This document shows positions 9,618 through 18,126 of a stretch of DNA of 64,000 nucleotides, piece by piece. Origin of the DNA: Corynebacterium tuberculostearicum (GTDB taxonomy: Bacteria > Actinomycetota > Actinomycetes > Mycobacteriales > Mycobacteriaceae). Within the stretch, counting starts at the first letter, position 1. Each line of letters begins with the position of its first letter. The notes below the pieces were generated by a model. That model searched no databases and had not been told where the DNA came from. It was given only the letters and a program-made list of their open reading frames with translations. The stretch spans positions 1 to 64,000 of the forward strand of contig NZ_CP069791.1 of assembly GCF_016894265.1 (NCBI RefSeq), given 5' to 3'. The position numbers were made by a program, and so were the translations under genes.

Positions 9618-10885
9618 TTAGTAGATGGTCTGGGTAGGAACCGGCAGGTCGCGGAATTCGTCCGGAGTGACGTCCTCGGTGCGGGTGTTGCCGGCCTTAT
9701 CGGTGATCTTGGCCTCTGCCCAGAAGCCGCTCGGGGCGGAGGTCTGCTTGTAGTTAGAGGTGAGGTCGTAGTTTCCGCTCTTGCCGCAGTGAATCTCGCG
9801 GTAGTTGATGCGGGTCATGGTGGTGCCATACTCCACACGCACACGCTCGCCTGGCTTGAGGTCGACGTGCTTAAGCTCGGTGCCGACCGGCATGTAGGCG
9901 CGCTTTACGGCACCGACGGACTCCAGCCAGCCCTTCGGAATATCGCCGCGGTTGCCCCGCCAGTTGGTGTACGGGGCGTGCTCGGCGCCAACGACGAAGT
10001 CGGTTACCGGTGCGAACTCGTAGTCGCCCTTGGACCAATTGAGGAAGTCCGTGGAGTAACCAGCCTTCCGGTAGGTCGGCTTTACCGCGGTGATGTCCAG
10101 CGGGTACCAGGAGGTATCGCCGGCTTCACACTTATCGCCTTCCTTAGGCCAGGAGGGATCGCGCTGCAGATCTGCAGAAGGCTGCATGATTTCATCCTTC
10201 TTCGGATCGGCAATCTTCTCTAGGCTCGGGCCAGATACGGAGGTGTAGTTGCCCTCGATCGGCTTGGAGTTTGCACCCGGGGAACGGGATGGAATTTCCA
10301 TGGCCAAATCGGATACGGAGCCGTCCGCCTTGATGATGTAGGCGAAGGCGTAGCGCTCGGCCGGGCCCTTACCGCGGATGACGTTAGAGCCTGGGATGTT
10401 TTCCAAGCGGTCATCGTTGCAGCCTACGAACATGGAGATGAAGTCCTTTTCAATGACGCCGTATTCGACGCGGAAGGACTCACCCGGCTTCAGCTTCACA
10501 GGGCCGAAGGTTTCTTTATCGCGCCAGCCGTTGGTCATCTTCAGACCGATATCGGACTTAGCGGTGGTGTCCCAACCGGAAGGCAGCTTGGCCTTGGAAT
10601 TGGCTTCAATCTCGTGATTGGTACCAGTTTCTACCTCGGCGGTGTAGGGCACTTCTTGGTTGGTGGTGTTTTAAACTGCAGGGTGCCGTCGCTCATGTAG
10701 CGGCGGCCGGTTTCTGCAAAGCGCCATTCACGCTCTGCGTTATCGCCGGAAGCACTGCAGCTCTTGTAGAGGTTGGAAATGGGATATGCCTGCGGCATCG
10801 GGGGAACATCTCCCGCGTGTGCCACTGGCGTGAAGAGAGCCGCTACGGCGAGCGGTGCGAGCAAACGCAGTCCCTTTTTAATCAC
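9618..10885 (-). CDS. Secreted protein C, tandem two-module paralogue (one sequencing frameshift)
   Basis: Corrected with the left arm this encodes 422 residues; as printed it is broken at 10669-10672, where one base of an A/T run is missing. Start is GTG with AAGGACG upstream. The signal peptide ends at AHA (residue 24). Two copies of the module follow: Cys43/Cys156 (113 apart) with 'LKPGESFRVEYG' at 132-143, and Cys253/Cys367 (114 apart) with 'LKPGERVRVEYG' at 343-354. The same cysteine spacing occurs in proteins A and B, so the operon encodes four copies of one extracellular module. First gene after a good promoter at 10947-10975. Function unknown; no membrane anchor or sortase motif seen. 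Confidence 0.85.
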
Positions 10886-11235
10886 CAGAAGACCGTCCTT
10901 AATAGATCGTTAAAAATCAGGGGAAACATTCATGAAGACTCAGGCAATCATAAGGGCTTAAAGGACGCACATCAATAGTTGAATGAAATTCTTCCTACTA
11001 CTTTTACCTGCCTTGAGGTGCAATAATGGGCGCTTACCTGCCCGGCACCGTTAAATGTTTACAGGAGACACCACCCCCAGATTAGGGCCCTTCAACCTAA
11101 TGCCACCCAAGAAATTCCCAGGTTCCATGCACTGCCCACACTGTAGTGGCATTTGCCACCCAATCATTTTCCGCACCGCGTCCCCGCAGCGTTCCATTCC
11201 GCATTGTGAGGGGTGCGCTAGTAGTGTGGGGGCCT
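10886..11235. other. Divergent intergenic region between the secreted operon and accD
   Basis: About 350 bases without a gene. It holds the promoter of the secreted operon (10947-10975). The accD side has no clear -10/-35 pair that I can defend. An upstream in-frame ATG for accD exists at 11146 but would add about 30 residues with no family resemblance. Confidence 0.6.
10947..10975 (-). promoter_or_regulatory. Predicted sigma-A promoter of the secreted operon
   Basis: Read on the minus strand: TTGATG, a 17-base spacer, then TATGAT. The start point would be near 10940, leaving a leader of about 55 bases before the GTG at 10885. Spacing is ideal and both boxes are close to consensus. Confidence 0.65.
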
Positions 11236-12696
11236 ATGACTGACCTGAAAACCACCGCCGGCAAGATCGAGGACCTGGACGCCAAGCTCGCCGAGTCCCG
11301 CGCGCCGCTGGGAGAAGGCGAGCCGGCCGCCCGCACCCGCGTGACGCAGCTGCTCGATGAGGGCTCCTTCGTGGAAACGGACGCGCTAGCCCGCCACCGC
11401 TCTACCGACTTCGGTCGCGAGCATGACCGCCCCTATACTGATGGCGTAGTGACCGGCTACGGCACTATCGACGGCCGCCGCGTCTGCGTCTTTAGCCAGG
11501 ACGGCGAAATCTTCGACGGCACGATGGGTGAGGTTTATGCCGAAAAGCTCACCAAGGTATATGACCTCGCCATCAAGACCGGCGTGCCCATCATCGGCAT
11601 CTATGAATCCACCGGCCCGCGTGTGCAAGAGGGCATCGTCACCATGGCCGGATACGCCCGCCTCATGGCGCGTGTCTCCCAGGCTTCGGGCCTTATCCCG
11701 CAGATTTCCGTTGTCGCGGGCAATACCAGCGGCATTGCGGCGTTCGCGCCGACGTTTGCCGATGTCCTCGTAGTCACCCAGGGCACCGCCCTCCACCAGG
11801 CCGCCAGCCACGTGGCCGGCGCTGAGCCAGAGACCTTTGGCGGCGCCGCAGCCCACGCAGAGTCTGGCACTGCTCACCTGGTGGCCAGCGACGACAAGCA
11901 GGCTCTGTCCCTCGTGCGCGATGTTTTGGCCTACTTCCCCGCCAATAACCGCGCCGCGGCGCCGCGCGTGGATGCCGGTAGCGTCGCGGACTTTGATCTC
12001 AATAGCGTCATCCCGGATACCGCCGCGCAGGCCTATGACATGAGCGAGGTCATCAAGGCTGTCGTCGATGAAGGCTCCTTCTTCGAGCTTTCCGCCGAGG
12101 CCGCACAAAACATCCTTACCGGTTTTGCCTACATCGATGGCCGCGCCGTCGGCATCGTTGCCAACCAGCCGCTGGCGCTGGCCGGCGCCTTGGACTCCGC
12201 CGCGGCAGAAAAGGCCGCACGCTTCGTGCGTACCTGTGATGCCTTCAATACTCCCATCGTGGAATTCGTGGACTCCCCAGGCTTTGTGCCTACCCCGGAA
12301 GAGGAAAAGGCCGGCCTGCTGCGCAGAGCGTCGAAGTTTGCCTATGCGCAGGCTGAAGCGAGCGTCGGCAAGCTCACTGTGATCACCCGCAAGGCCATTG
12401 GCCCGGCCTACGCATTTATGGGCGCCAAGGACCTCGGCGCGGACCTGGTCTACGCATGGCCCACCGCGGAAATTGCCGTCACCCAGGCCTCCCAAGCTTC
12501 CCTGGCCATTTATGGCTCGGAGGACAAGGAAGAGGAGATGGACGAGCTCTTCTTGCACCCGTATGCCGCAGCAGAGCGCGGGCTGGCCGATAATGTTATC
12601 GAGCCAACTGCAACCCGCCACTACCTGGTAGAAGGCCTGCGCCTGCTAGAGCGCAAGGCCGTGGCCCAGGTACCGAAGAAGCACGGAACCGTTTAG
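11236..12696 (+). CDS. accD: Acyl-CoA carboxylase carboxyltransferase (beta) subunit
   Basis: 486 residues. Transfers the carboxyl group from biotinylated carrier to an acyl-CoA (acetyl- or propionyl-CoA) to start fatty or mycolic acid synthesis. The crotonase-fold carboxyltransferase signature 'GIYESTGPRVQEGIVTMAG' and a second Gly-rich site 'GNTSGIAAFAPTFADVLV' are clear, and the C-terminus '..VPKKHGTV' is typical of the DtsR/AccD5 type. It is slightly shorter than most family members. Its partner is AccBC at 18127-19890. It is followed 8 bases later by the AccE-like subunit and maf, the corynebacterial arrangement. Whether it is the acetyl- or propionyl-type cannot be told. The ATG at 11236 was preferred over 11146 on family length. 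Uninterrupted in this arm, broken in the mirror arm. Confidence 0.93.
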   Translation: MTDLKTTAGKIEDLDAKLAESRAPLGEGEPAARTRVTQLLDEGSFVETDALARHRSTDFGREHDRPYTDGVVTGYGTIDGRRVCVFSQDGEIFDGTMGEVYAEKLTKVYDLAIKTGVPIIGIYESTGPRVQEGIVTMAGYARLMARVSQASGLIPQISVVAGNTSGIAAFAPTFADVLVVTQGTALHQAASHVAGAEPETFGGAAAHAESGTAHLVASDDKQALSLVRDVLAYFPANNRAAAPRVDAGSVADFDLNSVIPDTAAQAYDMSEVIKAVVDEGSFFELSAEAAQNILTGFAYIDGRAVGIVANQPLALAGALDSAAAEKAARFVRTCDAFNTPIVEFVDSPGFVPTPEEEKAGLLRRASKFAYAQAEASVGKLTVITRKAIGPAYAFMGAKDLGADLVYAWPTAEIAVTQASQASLAIYGSEDKEEEMDELFLHPYAAAERGLADNVIEPTATRHYLVEGLRLLERKAVAQVPKKHGTV

Positions 12697-12704
12697 GAGG
12701 GGAA

Positions 12705-12914
12705 ATGTCTACGCCGGAAATCAAGGTAGTCAAGGGCAATCCCACCGAGGATGAGCTCGCGGCCCTGCGCGCCGTATTGGCGCAGATGAGCGCCAAGCAC
12801 TCGGGCTCCACCGGAGAACGCAATGAATGGGGCAACCCGGCCGAGCGCTTCGAGCGCTATGGCGCGCAGCGCGTCTACAACCCCTCCGCCTTCCATACCG
12901 TACGGTACTTCTAA
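12705..12914 (+). CDS. accE: AccE-like acyl-CoA carboxylase epsilon subunit
   Basis: 69 residues. Begins 'STPEIKVVKGNPTEDELAAL', the typical opening of actinobacterial acyl-CoA carboxylase epsilon proteins, which stabilise the AccBC-AccD complex. The ribosome site AGGAGG lies just before the ATG, 8 bases after the accD stop. Its TAA overlaps the maf ATG (TAATG), so the three genes are probably co-transcribed and coupled. The family is recognised from the conserved first half and from position; the C-terminal part, ending 'VYNPSAFHTVRYF', is less conserved. Confidence 0.85.
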   Translation: MSTPEIKVVKGNPTEDELAALRAVLAQMSAKHSGSTGERNEWGNPAERFERYGAQRVYNPSAFHTVRYF

Positions 12915-13500
12915 TGCGGCTTATCCTCGCCTCCCAATCACCCTCGCGCGCGTCTATCCTGCGCGGCGCGGGCGTGGAGCCCGTTTGGAGCCGGCCGATA
13001 TTGACGAGCGCTCCCTCGAAGCCTCGCTCGCGGGCCACCCGCCGGCCGATATCGTGGCGGCCCTCGCCACCGCCAAGGCTGAAAAGGTGGCCGAACGCTA
13101 CCCCACCGAGCCCGTCATCGGCGGCGATTCCATGCTGCTGCTCGACGGCGAGCTACAAGGCAAGCCCCTTACTGAGGAAGCCACCATTGAGCGCTGGCAC
13201 CAGCAAGCCGGCCGCACAGCCGAGCTGCTGACCGGCCACTGCCTTATCTTTGGCGATAAGCGCCATGTGGAAACGTCCACCACCACGGTGCACTTTGCCC
13301 AGGCCAGCAAGGCCGATATCGCAGCCTATGCCCACTCCGGCGAGCCTCTCCACTGCGCCGGTGCCTTTACCTTGGAAGCTATGGGCGGCTGGTTCATTGA
13401 CCGCATCGAAGGCGATCCTTCCTCCGTTATCGGGCTATCGCTGCCGGTGGTGCGTCGCGCGCTCTATGCCTTTGATCTGAACGTCTCCGATTTCTGGTAG
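12914..13500 (+). CDS. maf: Maf-like nucleotide pyrophosphatase (frameshifted by one missing T)
   Basis: House-cleaning nucleoside triphosphate pyrophosphatase of the Maf/HAM1 fold. Corrected length is 195 residues. The N-terminal signature 'LASQSPSR' (5-12) and 'VIGGDSMLLLDG' are visible, and the C-terminal 'GAFTLEAMGGWFIDRIEGD' is typical. In this arm the frame breaks at 12982-12984, where three T are printed; the left arm has four, giving 'GVEPVLEPADID'. I treat this as sequencing error, so the gene is probably intact in the organism. It overlaps accE by one base. Confidence 0.88.
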
Positions 13501-13531
13501 CAGCGCGCCGGCGTCGCTACAGTGGGGTGGC

Positions 13532-13949
13532 ATGGAAATGAAAGACATGCTTGCCCCGAAACCCATTGAGCTGCCGGCCGATCCCGGCGCAGAGTCCACC
13601 TCGGATCTCGCCGCCGGCATTGTTGCCCACCCCGATTCCCCGCTGCTGTGGGCACTCCTAGCGGAGGCAGGAGCTCAAGGAGCAGGAAGGCTCCGAGCCG
13701 GCCGCTTTCATCACCGCCTACGCTTACGCGCGCACGGGCTACCACCGCAGCCTCGACCGCCTGCGTGGCAATGGTTGGAAGGGTTGGGGCCCTATCCCCT
13801 TCTCCCATGAACCGAACCAGGGTGTCCTGCGCGCCATCGCCGCGCTCGGCCACGCAGCCAAGGCCATCGGCGAAGACGACGAGTACGACCGCATTCGCCA
13901 GATGCTTTCCGACGCCGACCCGGACTCCGTCGCCACCCTCCTCGACTAA
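13532..13949 (+). CDS. DUF3151-like conserved actinobacterial protein (frameshifted by one extra base)
   Basis: Corrected length 138 residues. Cytosolic, no signal or membrane segment. It contains 'AFITAYAYARTGYHRSLDRLRGNGWKG' split around residues 68-94, and 'PNQGVLRAIAALGHAAKAIG', which I recognise as DUF3151. Function unknown. The printed frame changes at 13676-13677 (GGAGGCAG, where GGAGCAG restores the frame); the left arm lacks the extra base. It ends 15 bases before the lipoprotein gene and may share its transcript. Confidence 0.8.
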
Positions 13950-13964
13950 TCCTGGAGTTCCCGC

Positions 13965-14705
13965 ATGCCTGCCGTGACACCGCGCTGCCTACGCCGCTTC
14001 TCCGCCGCCGTATTGCTCACCGCTGCCGTGCCGCTCGCGCTCAGCGCCTGCGGTGCTCAGGAGGATTCTTCTTCCTCCCCAGAGCCGGTCTTTTCCAGCC
14101 AAGCACCTGCCGAGGATGAATCCTCCAGCGGAGACGATGCGGCTTCCGCAGCAGCACCCTCCCCGTCCGAGTCCACCGACGGGGGCGATGAAGCGACCAC
14201 GCAGCAGCAGGAAAAGAGCGAGGACGCCGAGTGCACGGAGCTGCCCAACGATCCGCGCAAGGTCTACGCCTCTGGCACGGCTCCCGGGCGCATGCCCGCC
14301 GATGATGGCAGTGATTTCAATTACTGGATCGCCGATATCGACAACTCCTATGACCCGTGCGCCACGATCAGCTGGATCATCTTCCGCGGCTCAATGGGTG
14401 ACTTGAACGGTCCGGCGGGCACCGGCGCTTCGATTGCTGATGGCATAGCCTTTTACGTCAATGGCGCTCCGGCCAAGGACATGTCCATCTTCCACAAGGT
14501 AGAGAGCATCACCCCGGTCTCAGACAACGAGGTCGATTTCACGTGGGGAGAGCGCAGCCGCACCACCGCAGAGGGCATTACCGCCCACCACACTGTGCGC
14601 TTGCGGGCACAGGGCGATTCCCTCGAACCGGTATCCGGTGAAGTCGCGGAATTCAACAAGATGTGGGTTGACCTTCCCAGCTACCAGCTGGGCACCTACG
14701 ACTAG
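13965..14705 (+). CDS. LppP/LprE-type secreted lipoprotein
   Basis: 246 residues. Lipoprotein signal peptide with lipobox 'LSAC', lipidated Cys29. A Ser/Glu-rich low-complexity linker runs from about 33 to 90. The folded domain follows, with 'YWIADIDNSYDPCATISWI' and 'GIAFYVNGAPA', matching the LppP/LprE lipoprotein family. It would be anchored on the outer face of the cytoplasmic membrane. Ligand unknown. It is convergent with the DUF4282 gene; a shared hairpin lies between them. Confidence 0.85.
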   Translation: MPAVTPRCLRRFSAAVLLTAAVPLALSACGAQEDSSSSPEPVFSSQAPAEDESSSGDDAASAAAPSPSESTDGGDEATTQQQEKSEDAECTELPNDPRKVYASGTAPGRMPADDGSDFNYWIADIDNSYDPCATISWIIFRGSMGDLNGPAGTGASIADGIAFYVNGAPAKDMSIFHKVESITPVSDNEVDFTWGERSRTTAEGITAHHTVRLRAQGDSLEPVSGEVAEFNKMWVDLPSYQLGTYD

Positions 14706-14746
14706 CTTTTCGGCCGGAATTTAATCGCCTGGGCCTGCAATACAAT

Positions 14747-14774
14747 GCGCCCCAGCGGAATCCCGCCGGGGCGC
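14747..14774. terminator. Bidirectional hairpin between convergent genes
   Basis: GCGCCCC-A-GCGG, AATC loop, CCGC-C-GGGGCGC: an 11-pair stem with one mismatch. It lies between the stop of the lipoprotein gene (14705) and the stop of the DUF4282 gene (14817). There is no long T tract on either side. Confidence 0.65.
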
Positions 14775-14816
14775 TCGCCTTTGCTCGCTTAATTGCGCAA
14801 GCAGCTCATTACAGCG

Positions 14817-15710
14817 CTAGTCCATCTTGTCCAGGATATCGCCGGTGTTTTGGGCGATGCGCACGTTAGCCACCATGGCTTCCAGGAATAGCCTGATGGC
14901 GACCATGATTGCGTAGTAAATGACAGTGCTCAGTACCGCCAGGAAGATGAACGCAAAGATGCTTCCGAAGATGGCGGACGCGGAATCTTCCCTAATGCCA
15001 TAAATGCCCATGCCGGTGGCGAACAAGAAGGCACCGAGGAGGTGAAGGATCCACATGATGCCACCAAGGATCATGGCAACCTTGTAGATTTCCTTCACGT
15101 GGGTAAGTGTCAGGAAGTGCTTGAACTCGAACTCAAAGAGCCCGCCCAATAGGCCGTCTTTCTTTCCCAAGCCCTTGAGGGTGTCACTCATCTGGCTCTT
15201 CTTATTACCGAGAGTCTGGCCGGAATCGGCAGTGGCATCGCCTGCTTGCGGGAACTGTCCGAATCCCTGGCTCGTGCCCTGCTGCTGGGTATAGCCGCCG
15301 AAAACCGGCCGATCGTTAGCGGACTGGGCGGAGCCGAATTGATCGCCGTTCGCAGCAGCGTCCGACGATGCCGAATCCGTAAATGGATTATGCGCACGGG
15401 AGGCAGCGCCCCCGCTTGGGGTGGAGGACTTCGAGGAGGCCCAGAAGTCAGAGGAGTTGCCCTCCGCGCTCGGCTTCGGGGAGGAAAGGTTACTCGAATT
15501 TCCAGGCTCACCAGGCTTATCGGTGTGGCCGAAAGACTTCGTCTCCTTGGCATCGGTAGAGCCGAATTCCTTAGTCTCATTCACCTCGGAGGCACCGGCG
15601 CCTTCGGCGCTTTTCGCAGCGTCCTCGGCGCGGTGACGCGGGGTTTCAGAAAAATCGCGCGGAGAAAAATCCTTCGGAAACCCGTCGGAGTTGAAATCAT
15701 TATCAGCCAT
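14817..15710 (-). CDS. DUF4282 membrane protein with long Ser/Gly/Asn-rich N-terminal tail
   Basis: 297 residues. Residues 1-195 are low-complexity and hydrophilic, with acidic 'SDGFPKDFSPRDFSE' and two Lys/Glu/Phe/Gly repeats ('ETKEFGSTDAKETKSFGHTD'). Two membrane helices follow at about 211-238 and 246-275, ending 'RIAQNTGDILDKMD', the DUF4282 pattern. The start ATG is preceded by AAGGACC. Function unknown. The disordered tail may be a protein-binding or phosphorylated region, which is inference. Confidence 0.82.
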   Translation of the reverse strand: MADNDFNSDGFPKDFSPRDFSETPRHRAEDAAKSAEGAGASEVNETKEFGSTDAKETKSFGHTDKPGEPGNSSNLSSPKPSAEGNSSDFWASSKSSTPSGGAASRAHNPFTDSASSDAAANGDQFGSAQSANDRPVFGGYTQQQGTSQGFGQFPQAGDATADSGQTLGNKKSQMSDTLKGLGKKDGLLGGLFEFEFKHFLTLTHVKEIYKVAMILGGIMWILHLLGAFLFATGMGIYGIREDSASAIFGSIFAFIFLAVLSTVIYYAIMVAIRLFLEAMVANVRIAQNTGDILDKMD

Positions 15711-15749
15711 AATCTGGTCCTTAGAAAATGCTTTAGGGGGATGGTAGGA

Positions 15750-15775
15750 AAATGCCCCACGGTCACCCGTGGGGC
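15750..15775 (-). terminator. Rho-independent terminator of the ATP-grasp gene
   Basis: On the minus strand: GCCCCACGG, GTGA loop, CCGTGGGGC, then ATTTTCC. Nine perfect pairs and a short T tract, 24 bases after the stop at 15799. Confidence 0.75.
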
Positions 15776-15798
15776 CACTTGGCAGAATACAGCGTGCG

Positions 15799-16860
15799 CT
15801 AGGCGTTCGCGTCCTGAACGCGACGAATTGCCTCGGCGGCAACCTTTTCTTGGATGCCCATGTCTAGCTCGGAAGTGAAGCCAACACAGGAGCAGTTGAT
15901 CTCGCCGAGGACATAGGTGTCGGTGCCATCGGGGGCATCGTCAAGCATGAAGTCCGCGGTCCAAATCAGCGGAACGTCCTTGGTATCGCCGAGCTTCTCT
16001 GCGATAACGGGGCGAGCCTTCTCGAACATCTCGAGCAACTCCGGCCAAGATTCCGGCTTATCGTAGGTGTACTTTGCGCCGGAGAAGAGCGTGGCAGAGA
16101 AGTTGTCGCCGCCTTCCGCTGGCTTCTTGTGCACGATGAATACCGGCTCGTCACCCACGAGGAGAATGCGGATTTCGCCCTCCACAATGCGCGGCATAAA
16201 GCGCATGTCCACCAGCATGCCGTTATCGCCCTCAATGTACTGGTCACAGAAGTCCATGAAGGCGCCCAGCTTGTAGTCGTGGGTCTGGTTATCTACTGCT
16301 TCGGTGCACTTCAGGGCGGTATCGAGCGGGAGCGCGGTGCCCGGTTCCACGGCCTGGGCAAGCTCCTGGTCCGCGAGGCGCACGCGCCAGATGCCCTCAC
16401 CGGTGGAACCGCGGTTTTGCTTGAGCACCCGCTCACCATAAGACAGCGAGGTGGGGAAAGTATTATGCAGCTCTTCTACCTCGTAGTACGCGACGGTATC
16501 GTCCGGCACCAGCGGGGTGTCATTGAGCTTGACCAGTGCATCTTTGGCGCCGTAGGCCATCATGTCTGCCGGAGTGGACATGCCTACCAGGCCGGCGTCT
16601 GCCAGCTTGGTGAGCAATTCGAAGTAGCCCTTCTCGCCGCCGGGGATATTGCCTGGGTTCACACGAGAGATATACGCATCAAAGTTTTCAGAAACCTGGG
16701 CGTAGATTTCCTCCGCCTTGTCTGGGTGGAAGTAGATAACCTCCGCATTCCAGCCTTGTTCCTTGATCGCGTCGACGATCGGCATGGTGTCCTTACGGTG
16801 ACCATCTGCGCCTTTATCGGAGCCGCCCTCTACCTCAAATACAACGATTGCATTGTGCAC
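15799..16860 (-). CDS. ATP-grasp family protein, Cj0069-like
   Basis: 353 residues from the GTG at 16860, which has AAGGGA seven bases upstream; a TTG at 16866 would be too close to that site. The sequence 'VLKQNRGSTGEGIWRV' (about 145-160) looks like the ATP-grasp lysine and glycine loop, and 'DFMLDD..TYVLGEINCSCVG' near the C-terminus like the metal-binding strand. Enzymes of this fold join a carboxylate to an amine or thiol using ATP; the substrate here is unknown. Cytosolic, monocistronic, with its own terminator. Confidence 0.8.
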   Translation of the reverse strand: MHNAIVVFEVEGGSDKGADGHRKDTMPIVDAIKEQGWNAEVIYFHPDKAEEIYAQVSENFDAYISRVNPGNIPGGEKGYFELLTKLADAGLVGMSTPADMMAYGAKDALVKLNDTPLVPDDTVAYYEVEELHNTFPTSLSYGERVLKQNRGSTGEGIWRVRLADQELAQAVEPGTALPLDTALKCTEAVDNQTHDYKLGAFMDFCDQYIEGDNGMLVDMRFMPRIVEGEIRILLVGDEPVFIVHKKPAEGGDNFSATLFSGAKYTYDKPESWPELLEMFEKARPVIAEKLGDTKDVPLIWTADFMLDDAPDGTDTYVLGEINCSCVGFTSELDMGIQEKVAAEAIRRVQDANA

Positions 16861-17108
16861 TAGCAATTCCCTTCTTAGGTGGTGTTCATAGCACGTTGTC
16901 GCACCATATCCGTAGTTTATCCCAGCTTTTCCTCCCCCGCCCGGCCAACTGCCCCCTCCGCCTAACCCCGCCGGCCGGCGCCCCTATTTCCCCGGCCGAG
17001 CCCTGTATCGCACACCACAGGAATGATCCCCGAGTGATCACCACGGGAAAATTCGGGTTAAAGTGGTGGGAGCAAATTACTAACCCTTATAGGAAAGGCA
17101 GGCGGACA

Positions 17109-17972
17109 GTGGCTGACGTTGATCCCTATCCCCCATTTCAGGAATACGCACACCCCGAGCGCCTCGTGTCTGCACCGTGGCTGTCCGCACGCCTAGGCAT
17201 CAAGGGCCTGCGCGTCATCGAGGTCGATGAAGACTCGCTCCTCTATGACATTGGCCATATCCCCACCGCCACCCGCATCAACTTCCGCACGGAGCTACTG
17301 AGCCCACTTACTCGCGATTTCATCGATGGCAAAGAGTTCACTGCCTTGATGCGAGACAAGGGCATTAATGCCGACGATACGATCGTCCTTTATGGCGATA
17401 AGTCCAATTGGTGGGCCGCCTACGCCCTGTGGGTATTTACCCTCTTTGGCCACAAGGATGTTCGCCTGCTCGATGGTGGCCGCAATGCCTGGATGGCCGA
17501 GGAACGCGATACTTCCTTCATGGTGCCGGACTTCCCCGTATCCGAATACCCCGAGGTAAGCCGCGATGATTCCGTCCTGCGTGCCTTCGTAGACCAAGTG
17601 CGCGAGTCCGAAGGAGCGCTCGTGGATACCCGCTCCCCAGAGGAGTTTGCGGGCGAGGCCACCGAGCACGATCCCAATGGCGATTCCGCCTACGGAACCA
17701 CCATGCGCCACGGCCACATCCCGGGCGCCATCAACCTCGAGTGGGACCGTTCCAACTATCCCAACTCCTGCTTCCGCTCGGCCGAGGAGCTCAAGGTTAA
17801 TTACGGAATGTTGGAGCCTGAATCTGCAACGATTCTCTACTCCCACGTGGGCGCACAGGCCGCACACACCTGGTTTGTGTTGACGCATCTTTTGGGATTC
17901 ACAAAGACGCAGGTCTACGATGGTTCGTGGTCTGAGTGGGGCAATATGGTGAAAATGCCGATTGAGCGTTAA
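17109..17972 (+). CDS. Rhodanese-like thiosulfate sulfurtransferase, catalytic Cys replaced by Ser
   Basis: 287 residues, two rhodanese domains (about 25-130 and 150-285) as in CysA/SseA/ThtR. The C-terminal active loop, normally Cys-Arg-x-Gly-x-Arg followed by 'HTWFVL', reads 'YSHVGAQAAHTWFVL' here: TCC codes Ser where TGC/TGT is expected, and both arginines of the loop are gone. The protein should therefore not form the persulfide intermediate and may be a binding or regulatory pseudoenzyme. The GTG start has AGGAAAGGCAGG upstream. It lies just before accBC, the usual corynebacterial neighbourhood of thtR, but has its own terminator. Confidence 0.87.
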   Translation: MADVDPYPPFQEYAHPERLVSAPWLSARLGIKGLRVIEVDEDSLLYDIGHIPTATRINFRTELLSPLTRDFIDGKEFTALMRDKGINADDTIVLYGDKSNWWAAYALWVFTLFGHKDVRLLDGGRNAWMAEERDTSFMVPDFPVSEYPEVSRDDSVLRAFVDQVRESEGALVDTRSPEEFAGEATEHDPNGDSAYGTTMRHGHIPGAINLEWDRSNYPNSCFRSAEELKVNYGMLEPESATILYSHVGAQAAHTWFVLTHLLGFTKTQVYDGSWSEWGNMVKMPIER

Positions 17973-17989
17973 CTTTTCGGTTTCGCCAC

Positions 17990-18025
17990 ATAAACCCATA
18001 TCCGGCAGGATGTGGGTTTATTTTT
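17990..18025 (+). terminator. Rho-independent terminator after the rhodanese gene
   Basis: ATAAACCCATATCC, GGCA loop, GGATGTGGGTTTAT, then TTTTTG: a 14-base arm with one G-T pair and a T tract. Eighteen bases after the stop. Confidence 0.88.
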
Positions 18026-18126
18026 GTTCAAAAACATCCCCACTCGCGTGCGTGAAAATTAACTCATGCTTTTGTGTGCAAGAATAGATTGCGTATTCAA
18101 CCTAATGTGTTCAGGAGGTTGCTGCC

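Larger units (their letters stand above)
8396..16865. repeat. Right arm of the giant inverted repeat (better copy)
   Basis: This is the reverse complement of 1-8395. It is the better copy but still contains single-base errors that can be recognised because the left arm differs: a missing base in an A/T run at 10669-10672, a missing T at 12982-12984 and an extra base at 13676-13677. Genes here should be read as the real locus, corrected with the left arm. Sequence beyond 16866 is single-copy. Confidence 0.92.

Noticed and set aside
11146-11235. Upstream ATG extending accD by 30 residues
   Set aside because: The extra residues are unlike the family and lie in the promoter region; ATG at 11236 fits the family start better.
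11386-12621. A 411-codon open frame antisense to accD
   Set aside because: The accD frame encodes a clear carboxyltransferase; the antisense frame has no recognisable domain.
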